DNA from: a virus
IMG/VR virus record: IMGVR_UViG_3300027777_000179
Span: 1-21,439 of that record
Reading direction: 5' to 3' (one strand)
DNA length: 21,439 bases
A program made the translations under genes and the position numbers. Under the pieces are notes generated by a model, which saw only the letters and a list, made by a program, of their open reading frames with translations, was not told the DNA's origin and did not search any database. Every line of letters starts with the position of its first letter. Position 1 is the first letter of the stretch. Shown here piece after piece: positions 6,737 through 15,297 of the stretch.

Positions 6737-8268
6737 TGGCGATCCAACCCTACACCATCAAATCACTGCCAGGCATTAAGCGCGATGGAACGCGGCTTGA
6801 GAACGGTTTTTATGTTGATGGGCAATGGTGCAGGTTCCAGCGTGGCCTACCCCGCAAGATGTTTGGCTACAGGCGCCTGAGCAATCAGATGCCCGAGATT
6901 TCTCGAGGCCTCAACGGCTACAACCAGGATGGCACGCTCCACCTGATGTCAGGCGGCCAGAGTTATCTGACACAATTTGAGCTGAATACAGACGGCAACG
7001 TCACAGGGATCTTCAATCGGACGCCATCCGCCCTCACACCCAACGCCAACAACCTCTGGACATTTGACGTGAGCTTTGACTCGGTCGGTGTTACGGCGGG
7101 CGCTTACATCTTCGCGCATCCTGGCAAAAATCTGAGCCAGATCGACGGCACGGCAACATCATCCATGTATTGGGGGCTCGTCAATGGAACGGGCCTTCTC
7201 ACAGCTAACACTGCACCTGCCGTATCAGGTGGCGTTGTTAGCCTGTACCCATACGTCTTTGTCTATGGCTCTGACGGCTATGTGGCATGGTCAGTAGCCA
7301 ACAATCCAAATGACTGGACAAATACGGGGTCTGGTGACGCCTACATCACATCGCAGAAGATCGTGGCGGCCCTTCCCCTTCGTGCTGGCCCAGGCAACGC
7401 GCCTGCTGGTCTGTTCTGGTCTTTGGACAGTCTGATTCGCTGCACCTTCGTGGGCGGCGACGCTGTTTTCCAATTCGACACACTGACCTCGCAGTCGTCG
7501 ATCTTGTCTTCCCAGTCCCCGATTGAGTACGACGGTATCTTCTATTGGGTCGGCGTTGATCGCTTCCTGATGTTCAACGGTGTCGTGCGCGAGATCCCGA
7601 ATCAGTTGAACCAGAACTGGTTCTTCGACAACCTCAATTATGCGCAGCGCCAGAAGGTCTACGCCTACAAAGTGCCACGCTTTGGTGAGATATGGTGGTG
7701 CTACCCGCGTGGCGATGCGACTGAATGCACCCACGCCGTCATCTACAATGTGCGCGAGAACACCTGGTACGACACAGAGTTGCCCAACTCTGGACGCTCC
7801 GCAGCCAAATTTGTGACCGTGTACCAGTATCCGATCACGGCGGGGATTGACGCCACGGATGGGTTCTACAAGCTTTGGCAAATGGAATACGGCTTGGACG
7901 AGATTGACGGCACGCAAGTGAGTTCGATTGAGTCGTATTTCCAAACGGCTGACATTTCGCTTGTGGCTGATCCTAATGGGCCACGGAATCGCTCTTTGCG
8001 TTGCGCCATGATTGAGCCTGACTTCATTCAGAGCGGCGACATGACCTGTGCTATAACTGGGCGCGCGAACGCTCGCTCACCCGAAACAAGCAGCGAGGTC
8101 AAAGTATTTCCTGATCAGGCTACGACGCCCGAGGAGCAGGTGATTTTCTTCAAGGAAACCCGGCGCGAAATGCGGTTCCTTTTCGGCTCAAATGTGGTCG
8201 GCGGAAATTACCAAATGGGGCAGTGCATCGCCCACATTGAGGCCAGCGACGGCACGGTGTTGGGATGA
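6736..8268 (+). CDS. Tail nozzle / packaged-DNA stabilisation-like protein
   Basis: This 510-aa protein overlaps the preceding stop by one base. Near the N-terminus (about residues 11-46) it has LPGIKRDGTRLENGFYVDGQ followed by WCRF-RG-PRKMFGYR, a signature of the podovirus protein that closes the tail tube below the adaptor. The remainder contains WD/GxxD-rich beta repeats such as LWTFDVSFDSVG, YPYVFVYGSDGYVAWS and IEYDGIFYWVGVDRFLMFNG, consistent with a propeller. The C-terminus returns to beta strands (MRFLFGSNVVGGNYQMGQCI). Position after the adaptor supports nozzle function: it would hold DNA in the head and let it out on infection. No enzyme motif is seen. Confidence 0.75.
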   Translation: MAIQPYTIKSLPGIKRDGTRLENGFYVDGQWCRFQRGLPRKMFGYRRLSNQMPEISRGLNGYNQDGTLHLMSGGQSYLTQFELNTDGNVTGIFNRTPSALTPNANNLWTFDVSFDSVGVTAGAYIFAHPGKNLSQIDGTATSSMYWGLVNGTGLLTANTAPAVSGGVVSLYPYVFVYGSDGYVAWSVANNPNDWTNTGSGDAYITSQKIVAALPLRAGPGNAPAGLFWSLDSLIRCTFVGGDAVFQFDTLTSQSSILSSQSPIEYDGIFYWVGVDRFLMFNGVVREIPNQLNQNWFFDNLNYAQRQKVYAYKVPRFGEIWWCYPRGDATECTHAVIYNVRENTWYDTELPNSGRSAAKFVTVYQYPITAGIDATDGFYKLWQMEYGLDEIDGTQVSSIESYFQTADISLVADPNGPRNRSLRCAMIEPDFIQSGDMTCAITGRANARSPETSSEVKVFPDQATTPEEQVIFFKETRREMRFLFGSNVVGGNYQMGQCIAHIEASDGTVLG

Positions 8269-8501
8269 TAGATCCCCGCAACATGACGGTTACTGACTGG
8301 ACCGACTCAATGGTGTATAGTCTGGAAAAGTATGGGACTATCGGGCGTCTTGATGACCCTGAGAAATGGCAAACGTGGGCGCTTGGTGTGGTTTCATTCT
8401 TCACCGTCGGCGCGCAGAACCCGCCAAATCCGATGGAATACAATGACTGGCAAGAGTGGGCCTTCGCCTTCACCCGCGCTGTAACCTTACCTGGTGGCTG
8501 A
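8265..8501 (+). CDS. Small conserved virion-region protein
   Basis: This 78-aa protein starts inside the nozzle gene's stop (ATGA overlap), so translation is coupled. The pattern MTVTDWTDSMVYSLEKYG, then RLDDPEKWQTWAL and MEYNDWQEWAFAF, is Trp-rich and looks like two similar halves (DW-x-D and DWQEW). I recognise it as a small protein that accompanies the nozzle and ejection genes in related phages; its role is unknown. It could be a minor virion component or assembly factor. No membrane segment or catalytic motif is visible. Confidence 0.7.
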   Translation: MIDPRNMTVTDWTDSMVYSLEKYGTIGRLDDPEKWQTWALGVVSFFTVGAQNPPNPMEYNDWQEWAFAFTRAVTLPGG

Positions 8502-8502
8502 A

Positions 8503-9831
8503 ATGACGATCAACTACCCTGACTATCCTTCTGAGTGGCAGCCGCTCGCCAATGATGCGGCGGATTCTGCACATCAGGGCTCGCCAATGAGCCGGTTCGC
8601 CAAGGGTGGCAGGGCCGGTTGCAAGCCGTTCGAGATTGTCGTTCCTAAAGAGCACACCGAGAAGATGGCCAAGGGCGGCCTAGCTGGTCAGGCCAAAAAT
8701 GTCGCCAATGCCGGTGTCGGCGGCGACACCATGGTCATCCACATCAACAAGGACGAGTACAAGAAGCTCTGCCAGGAGTGGGGCGAGCCCACGATGAACC
8801 CCCACACGGGGATGCCGCAGTTCACGCCGTTCTACAAGCAGTCTTGGTTCGCGCCTGTGGCTGCACTGGCTGGCACCGCGTTGATGGCGACGAGCGTTGG
8901 TAGCGCGCTCGGTGGGGCGCTTCTTGGCGAGGCGCTTGGCGGAACCACCCTTGCTGGCGCCACCGGCATCAGCGGGCTTGGCAGCGCCACGCTTGGCACA
9001 TTGGCTGGCAATGCGGCGTTGAGCGCTGGCATTGGCGGTCTGACGGGTGGCGGCAAGGGTGCGCTGACGAGCGGGCTTCTCGGGGCGGCTGGCACGATTG
9101 GCGCTTCGGCGTTGGGAAATTATTTGGGGGCAGCTAATACCTCCAGCCTCCAGCCCATGGGCGCGCTAGATTCTAACGCAGCTTCTGTTGGGGCATATGG
9201 GCCTCAAGTTCCCGCCGGGTCTGAAGCAGCTTTCAAGGCCGTTTCACCGGATTATATAGCTCCGTCTTCGGGCGGTGGTGGCATCATGTCAGGCATCAAA
9301 GGATACCTCACGGATCCCAACAAGATGGCGGCTGCCGCTGTTGGTCTTGGCGCTCTGGCTGGTGGCGGTGGTGGCAGTGAAACCCCGGCAGATGCGGCAT
9401 CAATGATGCCAAAGAGCAATGCCACGGACCCCAATCTAACGCGCCGTCTTGATACGACGCCGCTCAACCGCACGCGCCTCAAGGGCCCCATCGACTATTA
9501 CAACTACGGATCTCGCCCCGAGACGCAGTTCTATGCGCCTGCTGAGCAGCCTACCGTTCAAGCGGCACAGGGTGGACCGTTGAGCCGGTACGTTGAAGGT
9601 GGCGGCACCGGGCGCTCGGACAGCATTGACGCCAGGCTTTCTGACGGGGAATACGTCATTGACGCGGAGACAGTAGCTTTGCTTGGCGATGGATCGTCGA
9701 AGGCGGGCGCTCAGCGTCTTGATCAATTCCGTGCTAATATCCGCAAGCAGAAGGGCAAGGCCTTGTCTCAGGGCAAGATCAGCCCTGACGCACATTCGCC
9801 TGACAGGTATCTGATGGGTGGGAGAGCATAA
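8503..9831 (+). CDS. Probable internal virion / DNA ejection protein with xKGG repeats
   Basis: This 442-aa protein starts at ATG 8503, five bases after GGTGG. A GTG at 8494 is also in frame but has no ribosome site. Short repeats SRFAKGG (30-36), KMAKGG (54-59), SRYVEGG and a terminal RYLMGG are spread along the chain. Residues about 120-220 form a long Gly/Ala/Leu stretch with GxxxG spacing, which could insert in a membrane. Near the C-terminus is GRSDSIDARLSDGEYVIDAE, then LLGDGSSKAGAQRLD, a motif I know from phage virion proteins near tail and ejection genes. This suggests an ejected protein that helps DNA cross the envelope, but this is by analogy. Confidence 0.62.
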   Translation: MTINYPDYPSEWQPLANDAADSAHQGSPMSRFAKGGRAGCKPFEIVVPKEHTEKMAKGGLAGQAKNVANAGVGGDTMVIHINKDEYKKLCQEWGEPTMNPHTGMPQFTPFYKQSWFAPVAALAGTALMATSVGSALGGALLGEALGGTTLAGATGISGLGSATLGTLAGNAALSAGIGGLTGGGKGALTSGLLGAAGTIGASALGNYLGAANTSSLQPMGALDSNAASVGAYGPQVPAGSEAAFKAVSPDYIAPSSGGGGIMSGIKGYLTDPNKMAAAAVGLGALAGGGGGSETPADAASMMPKSNATDPNLTRRLDTTPLNRTRLKGPIDYYNYGSRPETQFYAPAEQPTVQAAQGGPLSRYVEGGGTGRSDSIDARLSDGEYVIDAETVALLGDGSSKAGAQRLDQFRANIRKQKGKALSQGKISPDAHSPDRYLMGGRA

Positions 9832-10820
9832 TGGCGTTCCTGAACTTCCTCACGCAGGGGCAACCCCTCCCCTCGACGACATCCTCGCTGACGACCTCGC
9901 AGGTTCCGCAGTATCTGTCGGACTACCTCTACAATCTCATGTCCGGCGCCTACAGCGCGGCGCAGCAGCCATATCAAGCTTATGAAGGCCCTCGCATCGC
10001 CGGGTTTACTCCGGGACAGACGCAGGCCTTTGGGGCTACAGAACAGGCTGCCGGGGCCTACAAACCCCAACTGACGGCGGCTGAGCAGACGGCGCAGCAG
10101 GCTGGCGGAATCAGCGCGATGGGGGCGGCTCAGCCTTACTTCAATCAGGCGAGCCAGAACCTGCCGAGCACGATTCAAAACTACATGAATCCGTATCAGC
10201 AAAACGTGATCAACACGATGGGCACCGAGGCCCAGCGTCAGTTGCAAGAAAAAATACTTCCTGCGATTGGCGATCAGTTTACGCGCGCAGGTCAATATGG
10301 CTCAAGCCGTCAGCAGGAGATCGCACAGCGCGGCATTCGTGATGTTGCGAGCGATCTTGAGGCTAACATCGGCAAGCAGCTTGCTGCTGGTTACACTACA
10401 GCCGGGACGCAGGCGCAGGCGGATCTCGCACGTCAGGCTTCTATTGGCCAGGCGGCAGGCACGCTTGCTGGCACCGAGGCGCAGCAGAAGGCGGCTTTGG
10501 CGAACGTGCAGGCTGGCCTGGGGCAGAAGGAGCAGGCGCTCGGTCTGACAGGTGCTGCGGCTCTTGAGACGACTGGCGCCGAGCAGCAAGCCATGAACCA
10601 GAAAAATCTGGATCTGGCCTATCAGGACTTTCAAAACCAAACCCAGTATCCACAGCAGCAGATCGGGTTCCTGAGCAACGTGATTCGCGGCCTGCCGTCT
10701 GGTGGTAGCACATCCACCGGCCAGACTGCTTCGATGGGTCAGACCTACTCCGCATCGCCGCTTGCTTCGCTGGCCAGCGCTGGTCTCAGCGCTGCTGCTC
10801 TTGGCAATCTACTCAAGTAA
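9831..10820 (+). CDS. Probable internal virion / ejection protein (Gln/Ala-rich)
   Basis: This 329-aa protein overlaps the previous stop (TAATG). The N-terminus has VPQYLSDYLYNLMSGAYSAA followed by YQAYEGPRIAGFTPGQTQAF, a recognisable start of a podophage internal protein family. A region with NYMNPYQQNVINTMG and GQYGSSRQQEIAQRG follows. The middle third is strongly helical and rich in Gln and Ala, compatible with a coiled-coil bundle. The C-terminus is Ser/Ala/Gly-rich. It probably travels in the capsid and enters the host with DNA. It lacks a catalytic motif. Annotated relatives are usually called DNA transfer or hypothetical virion proteins. Confidence 0.62.
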   Translation: MAFLNFLTQGQPLPSTTSSLTTSQVPQYLSDYLYNLMSGAYSAAQQPYQAYEGPRIAGFTPGQTQAFGATEQAAGAYKPQLTAAEQTAQQAGGISAMGAAQPYFNQASQNLPSTIQNYMNPYQQNVINTMGTEAQRQLQEKILPAIGDQFTRAGQYGSSRQQEIAQRGIRDVASDLEANIGKQLAAGYTTAGTQAQADLARQASIGQAAGTLAGTEAQQKAALANVQAGLGQKEQALGLTGAAALETTGAEQQAMNQKNLDLAYQDFQNQTQYPQQQIGFLSNVIRGLPSGGSTSTGQTASMGQTYSASPLASLASAGLSAAALGNLLK

Positions 10821-10829
10821 GGGCTGGAC

Positions 10830-11948
10830 ATGAGCGACATCAACGACGCATCTGAGGAAGTTGCCCAGCCGGTTGCGCCGGGGTTGGCGGCGCTTCAGTT
10901 TCAGGGTCCGTATCAAGCCCTTTATCAGCAGATGCAGCAGCAGGCCCAGCAGAAGCAAAAGGCCCAGCAGGAATATCTCGCGTCACTCCAGAAGCAGGAA
11001 GCTGCGCTCGGCCAGCAGGGCATGAGTGACTACGACCGCGCCTCAATGTTGTTTCAGGCCGCTGGCGCCCTCGGGCAACCTACCCGCAGTGGTGGTTTCG
11101 GTGAGACCTTGGGCAACGTTGCCACCTCTCTGTCTGGCCCCCTGTCGAAGGCGGCTGAGGCTCAACGCATGCGCGCTCAGCAGCTCCAGCAGCTCCAGAT
11201 GGCACGCCAGAAGCTCGGCATGGAAATGGCTGGCACCGGCGGCGTGGATCCGGGCCAGGCGTTGCAGTTGCTGAAGGCGCAGCAGGACCAGGAAGAGGAG
11301 AAGCCGACGCCCTCAGAGTTTGAGCGCGTGATTGGTCAACTTTCGCCTGAGGAAAGGGCGAAAGCTATTCGCGTTAAAGCAGGGCTTGAGGCTTCGGCTG
11401 AAAGGCCAAAACAAAAAGATATATCGGACACGACGCTTTCAACATTCTCAAAGGTTGGAACTGCGATTTATAATCTTGATGATCTTCAAGATAGATTTAA
11501 GGACGATTTTGCGGGTAAACTGTCTAACCAAATTGCAGAAGCGCAGAATGTTGCCGGAACTAAGGGGATTCTTCCCGGCTATCAAGATCAGGGAGCTTGG
11601 TGGGGCGATTATGCAGAACGCCGCAATCAGCTGCGTAAAGAATTGTTCGGTTCCGCTGTTACCTCAACAGAAAAACCTGAATTTGAAAAAGCAGACATCA
11701 TGCCGGGCATGGACCCTGCTGTTGTTAAACAGAAACTTGCGCGGCAGCGTGAGGTGGTTCGTCAGGCTGCTTACAAGCTTGCTAAGGCAAAACTGGCGCA
11801 AGGATATGACATTTCCCCGATTGAAGAAGCCATTGGCTACAAGCTGACGGATCTGGAAAAAAGTGTGAAGCCTGAAAAGAAAGGCGCTGCTTCCTCCGGC
11901 CCCTCGTTAGAAGATATTGACGCCGAACTTGCAAGACGGAACAAGTAA
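10830..11948 (+). CDS. Probable internal virion protein (Gln-rich N-terminus)
   Basis: This 372-aa protein starts at an ATG preceded by AAGGG. Residues about 30-60 are very Gln-rich (LYQQMQQQAQQKQKAQQEYL) and form a helix. Residues about 65-110 contain the SDYDRASMLFQAAGALGQPT and GGFGETLGN motifs seen in podovirus internal proteins. The second half contains YAERRNQLRKELFGSAVTST, then EFEKADIMPGMDP, again recognisable from this group, and ends with a charged helix. The DNA from about 11340 to 11840 is visibly richer in A/T than the flanking parts, so the 3' half may have a different origin. It is probably one of a set of ejection proteins with its neighbours. Confidence 0.6.
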   Translation: MSDINDASEEVAQPVAPGLAALQFQGPYQALYQQMQQQAQQKQKAQQEYLASLQKQEAALGQQGMSDYDRASMLFQAAGALGQPTRSGGFGETLGNVATSLSGPLSKAAEAQRMRAQQLQQLQMARQKLGMEMAGTGGVDPGQALQLLKAQQDQEEEKPTPSEFERVIGQLSPEERAKAIRVKAGLEASAERPKQKDISDTTLSTFSKVGTAIYNLDDLQDRFKDDFAGKLSNQIAEAQNVAGTKGILPGYQDQGAWWGDYAERRNQLRKELFGSAVTSTEKPEFEKADIMPGMDPAVVKQKLARQREVVRQAAYKLAKAKLAQGYDISPIEEAIGYKLTDLEKSVKPEKKGAASSGPSLEDIDAELARRNK

Positions 11949-13991
11949 ATGGCTGATCTGTCCAAATACAGCACCGAAGAGCTCCAAAAAATGCGTGAGG
12001 CAGCCCTTGCGCAGAAAAGCGCTGCTGCGGCAAAGCCCGAAGAGGCTCCATCTAATGAGGCCCCTAAGTATGATCTGTCTCAGGCAAAGACAGAGGATTT
12101 AATCGCCTACAAAGAACAGCTTGCTCGCGAGAAGCTTCGGGAGCAGGGCCGCCAGCAAGTGCAACAGCGCATGGCGGCTGAACCCGAATATATGGAATAT
12201 CCTATATATGGGCCGGACGGCGCCGCTACTGGCGCTACCGAGCGCGTCATGAGGCCCAAGGCTGACCCTATCGGCCCCGGAGTGATGTCAACCCTGCCCT
12301 TCGGCGAGGACATTGGTGCGTTTGGACGTTCTCTGTCCAGCGGTCGCACGATGGCCCAAGAGAAGGATATCGGCGAAGGCGTCAGGCAAGCTACGCAAGA
12401 GGCTTACCCCGGCGCTTATAGGCTGGGCCAGGCGGCAGGGTTTGTGCCTGCCTTGGCGCTTCCCATGGGCCTCGCTGGCCGCGCCACGGGCTTCGCTGGC
12501 AAGACAGCGCTGGGCGCTCTTGAGGGTGCTGGCTACGGCGGCGCCATGGGCTTTGGCGAGGGCAACACGCTTGAGGAGCGCGTTGCGGCGGCAAAGAGTG
12601 GCGCCATAGGCGGCGGCCTCCTTGGCGGCGCTCTGGGGCGCTTTGCTGCGCCTGCTGAGAAGGCTGCTGCGCCTGTTGTCCCCGGCTCTGTGCAGGCGGC
12701 TGAGCGCCTCGGGGTGGATCTTCCATATTATGCCGTGACTGATTCGCCGATGCTTCAGCGTGCCACCAAGGTCTCCGAGAGCATCCCGATGGCTGGCGAG
12801 CCTGTTGTCGCGGCCAGGCAGAAGGCTGTGTCGCAGCTTGAGGACGCGGTTGACGCTTTGGTCCCTAAAATGACGCCAGATCAGGCGGGCGAGAAGATTG
12901 GCACGGGCATCAAGGGTTGGATGACCTCCGGCGTTCGCGAAAAGGCCAAGGCTGCCTATGATGAGGTTGCCAGCCTGTTTGAGCGCCCTGACGCCACCAA
13001 GGTTTTGGAGAACACCCGCAATGCAGTTGCCGACATTATGGCCAAGCGCGCTGGCGCAAAGCTTGAGGGCACGACGCCTGCGATTGATTTGCTTATGCCT
13101 GCCGTGCGGTCTGGCGAGGGTTTAACCTATGATGGTGCGAAGACGCTCTATACCGAGTTGCGCAACCTTCGCTCTGAAAACATGATCAAGGGCGTCAAAG
13201 ACGCCAATGTGGACAGACTCTACAATGCGCTGAAGAACGACGTTCTCGACATCGCCGAAGAGGCCGGTGGCGAGCCCGCGCGCTTCTTCCTTCAAAAGGC
13301 CGACCGCCAATATCAACAAATGTCTGCGATGCGCGAGCAGCTTGCCAAGATCGTCGGCAAGAAGGAAGGCGCTGTCAGCGACGAAAAAATCTTCGCCCGT
13401 CTGTTCAACGCGGCGCGGTCGGGCGGTTCTGCTGACAACAAGCTGGTACAGCGCGCCCTCACCGTCATGGAGCCCGCGCAGTTAAAGGCGTTCCAGGCAG
13501 GGATCATGGCGAAGCTGGGCAGAGATGCAGCGGACAACTTTTCCCCTGACCGCTGGCTCGGCGCCCAAGGCATCAATGCCCTAAGCCCTCGAGCAAAGGC
13601 AATGATCTTCAAGGACGAGCCAAAGCTTCTTGCTGCTTTGGACGACGTGACAGCCATATCGGAGCGGTTCAAGAACTTGAACAAGTTCGGCAACCCGTCT
13701 GGGACGAGCCAAGGTGTTTTTGGGGGCCTTACCATCACGTCGATAATTCACAGCCCCATCAAGACGCTGGCTGCGTTAGCGGGCGCCAACGGCTTCACAC
13801 GGATCATGAGCAAGCCTGCAACGGCTCAGGGCTTTGCCGACTGGGCTCGCCGGTACGAGAACTTCGTCAGGTTCCCAACTGAGCAGAGCGGCAAGCTTGC
13901 CTATAGCGCCGGACAGCAGCTCAACCGGATGATCGCTGAGGAGTCTGGCAAGAAGGCAGACATCAACGAGTATCTCAATCAGCGTCGCTGA
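11949..13991 (+). CDS. Large internal virion / DNA ejection protein
   Basis: This 680-aa protein, the largest in the window, starts at the base after the preceding stop. The first 85 residues are charged, with two copies of an 'LSKYSTEELQKMREAAL / LSQAKTEDLIAYKEQLA' helix, often seen at the start of phage internal proteins. Residues about 158-225 contain Gly/Ala-rich hydrophobic helices with glycine zippers (GLAGRATGFAGKTALGALEG, SGAIGGGLLGGALG) that could insert in the host membrane. The rest is long and helical with no catalytic motif that I can find. It ends the late operon, where podophages usually place the biggest ejection protein. No lytic transglycosylase signature was seen. Confidence 0.65.
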   Translation: MADLSKYSTEELQKMREAALAQKSAAAAKPEEAPSNEAPKYDLSQAKTEDLIAYKEQLAREKLREQGRQQVQQRMAAEPEYMEYPIYGPDGAATGATERVMRPKADPIGPGVMSTLPFGEDIGAFGRSLSSGRTMAQEKDIGEGVRQATQEAYPGAYRLGQAAGFVPALALPMGLAGRATGFAGKTALGALEGAGYGGAMGFGEGNTLEERVAAAKSGAIGGGLLGGALGRFAAPAEKAAAPVVPGSVQAAERLGVDLPYYAVTDSPMLQRATKVSESIPMAGEPVVAARQKAVSQLEDAVDALVPKMTPDQAGEKIGTGIKGWMTSGVREKAKAAYDEVASLFERPDATKVLENTRNAVADIMAKRAGAKLEGTTPAIDLLMPAVRSGEGLTYDGAKTLYTELRNLRSENMIKGVKDANVDRLYNALKNDVLDIAEEAGGEPARFFLQKADRQYQQMSAMREQLAKIVGKKEGAVSDEKIFARLFNAARSGGSADNKLVQRALTVMEPAQLKAFQAGIMAKLGRDAADNFSPDRWLGAQGINALSPRAKAMIFKDEPKLLAALDDVTAISERFKNLNKFGNPSGTSQGVFGGLTITSIIHSPIKTLAALAGANGFTRIMSKPATAQGFADWARRYENFVRFPTEQSGKLAYSAGQQLNRMIAEESGKKADINEYLNQRR

Positions 13992-13992
13992 T
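13978..13992. repeat. Odd palindrome across the convergent gene junction
   Basis: ATCAGCG and CGCTGAT flank a single T, forming a 15-base dyad. It covers the last codons and stop of the large ejection gene and the last base of the opposing small gene. As RNA it makes only a short stem (AUCAG/CUGAU) without a U-tract, so it is at best a weak bidirectional terminator. It could equally be coincidence within coding sequence. Confidence 0.3.
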
Positions 13993-14219
13993 CACTTCCC
14001 CTTCACTCTCTTCGGCATATGCGAGAAGCAGGTGTAGAGTTCTCCTGTTTCCTTATCCCGACGGCAGTCGAGATAGACGGATAGGGCGTGCGCAGGGCGG
14101 CTGGTTAGCACCAGGTCGCCGTCTGGCTCCTCATAGCAATACATGCCGTCCTGATCGCATTCAGGGCGCCGCAGCCACCCGAAGGTCCAGTGCCACCCAT
14201 GCTTGACTACCTGATCCAT
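13992..14219 (-). CDS. Small Cys-containing hypothetical protein, isolated on minus strand
   Basis: This 75-aa protein is read leftward; its stop abuts the stop of the ejection gene. Upstream on its strand lies AAGAAGGGTGAACTC before the ATG, a plausible ribosome site. It is rich in aromatic and charged residues (KHGWHWTFGWLRRPE) with Cys at 21, 28, 52 and 64, which might bind a metal or form bonds, and a basic tail (PKRVKGK). I do not recognise the family. It is alone in its orientation between two rightward units and shares a 71-bp divergent gap with the metallophosphoesterase gene. It could be an accessory (moron-type) or early host-takeover gene. Confidence 0.6.
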   Translation of the reverse strand: MDQVVKHGWHWTFGWLRRPECDQDGMYCYEEPDGDLVLTSRPAHALSVYLDCRRDKETGELYTCFSHMPKRVKGK

Positions 14220-14290
14220 TTGAGTTCACCCTTCTTACTTACAATGGTCATGTTTCTGTGTTATGTGGCGTTATCTACAGGGAGGTTCCC

Positions 14291-15286
14291 ATGTATTTGA
14301 CAGCCAAGCAAGTCAAGGAACTCTACAACCAACACGGTTCAATCCGTCGCACAGCCGACTTCCTTGGAATACCGGAACGCACTCTGAGGGACAAGGTAAA
14401 GGACGAGAGAGACATTAAAGTGTCTGAGACCGTCTTCCGTGTGAAGGATCTGGAGGACGAGGTTGATAAACTAAAACATAAGCTGTCTCTGATCTCAACC
14501 ATCAAGCCAAGATATGTGGCGGGCCGCGAGGACGAGACCAGAGTCGTGGCGATAGGCGATACGCACGACCAGCCAGGCATGGACAAAGATCGGTTCAGGT
14601 GGATCGGTCGCCATTGCGCCAAGGTAATTCCCCACAGAATTATTCAAATCGGAGACTTTTGTTCGTGGGATTCGGTCTCGACGCACGATGCACCTGGCAG
14701 CGTGTCGCACTCAATGAGGCCGTCATTCAAGACGGATCTTGAGAGCTGCGAAGAGGCGATGGCCCTGTTCTTCAAGGAGATCAAGGATCTGACGATCCCC
14801 ATGGAGCTGACGGCGGGGAATCACGAAGACCGAATCCAACGATTCGAGAACAAAAACGCCGAGACTGTTGGAACGCTCTACATGCAGTTCGAGGAGCTGT
14901 GCGCTCGGTATCGCTGGCGCCTGCACACATATGGGCAGTGGCTATTTGTCGATGGTGTTGGGTTTACGCACGTTCCCAAGAATATAATGGGCAAGCCCTA
15001 CGGCGGCCAGAACAGCGAAAACCAGATAGCTAATCACGCAACTCACAGCGTAGTCTTTGGTCATACGCATCGCTCGTCCTTTCGTAAGGCGCCGAAGATC
15101 GGCATCAACAACAGCATCGAGGTCTTGAACCTGGGCAGCGCCATGCCTGACGGCTACGTCGCCAAGTATGCAGGAACCGCAACCTCGGGGTGGTCCTACG
15201 GCATCTACGAACTGTCCCTCAAGGCTGGCCACATAACGTCCCACAGGTTTATCAGCATGCGCGAGCTTCGGGAATTGTACGCTTGA
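14291..15286 (+). CDS. Metallophosphoesterase with N-terminal helix-turn-helix
   Basis: This 331-aa protein starts at ATG 14291, five bases after GGGAGG; a GTG at 14258 in the same frame has no ribosome site. Residues about 5-36 are a helix-turn-helix (GSIRRTADFLGIPERTLRDKV), and 49-68 are a charged helix. The calcineurin-like phosphoesterase domain follows with all metal-site motifs: GDTH (89-92), GDFCSWD (121-127), GNHED (176-180), FTHVPK with H227, and GHTH (257-260). Enzymes of this fold hydrolyse phosphate mono- or diesters with two metals; substrates range from proteins to DNA ends and cyclic nucleotides. The HTH suggests action on or near DNA. The intact metal ligands imply an active enzyme. 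Confidence 0.85.
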   Translation: MYLTAKQVKELYNQHGSIRRTADFLGIPERTLRDKVKDERDIKVSETVFRVKDLEDEVDKLKHKLSLISTIKPRYVAGREDETRVVAIGDTHDQPGMDKDRFRWIGRHCAKVIPHRIIQIGDFCSWDSVSTHDAPGSVSHSMRPSFKTDLESCEEAMALFFKEIKDLTIPMELTAGNHEDRIQRFENKNAETVGTLYMQFEELCARYRWRLHTYGQWLFVDGVGFTHVPKNIMGKPYGGQNSENQIANHATHSVVFGHTHRSSFRKAPKIGINNSIEVLNLGSAMPDGYVAKYAGTATSGWSYGIYELSLKAGHITSHRFISMRELRELYA

Positions 15287-15297
15287 GGCTCGACGAC

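Noticed and set aside
14220-14290. Clear divergent promoters in the gap before the phosphoesterase gene
   Set aside because: Only weak -10/-35 matches (for example TATGTG) were found; not enough to call, although promoters are expected there.
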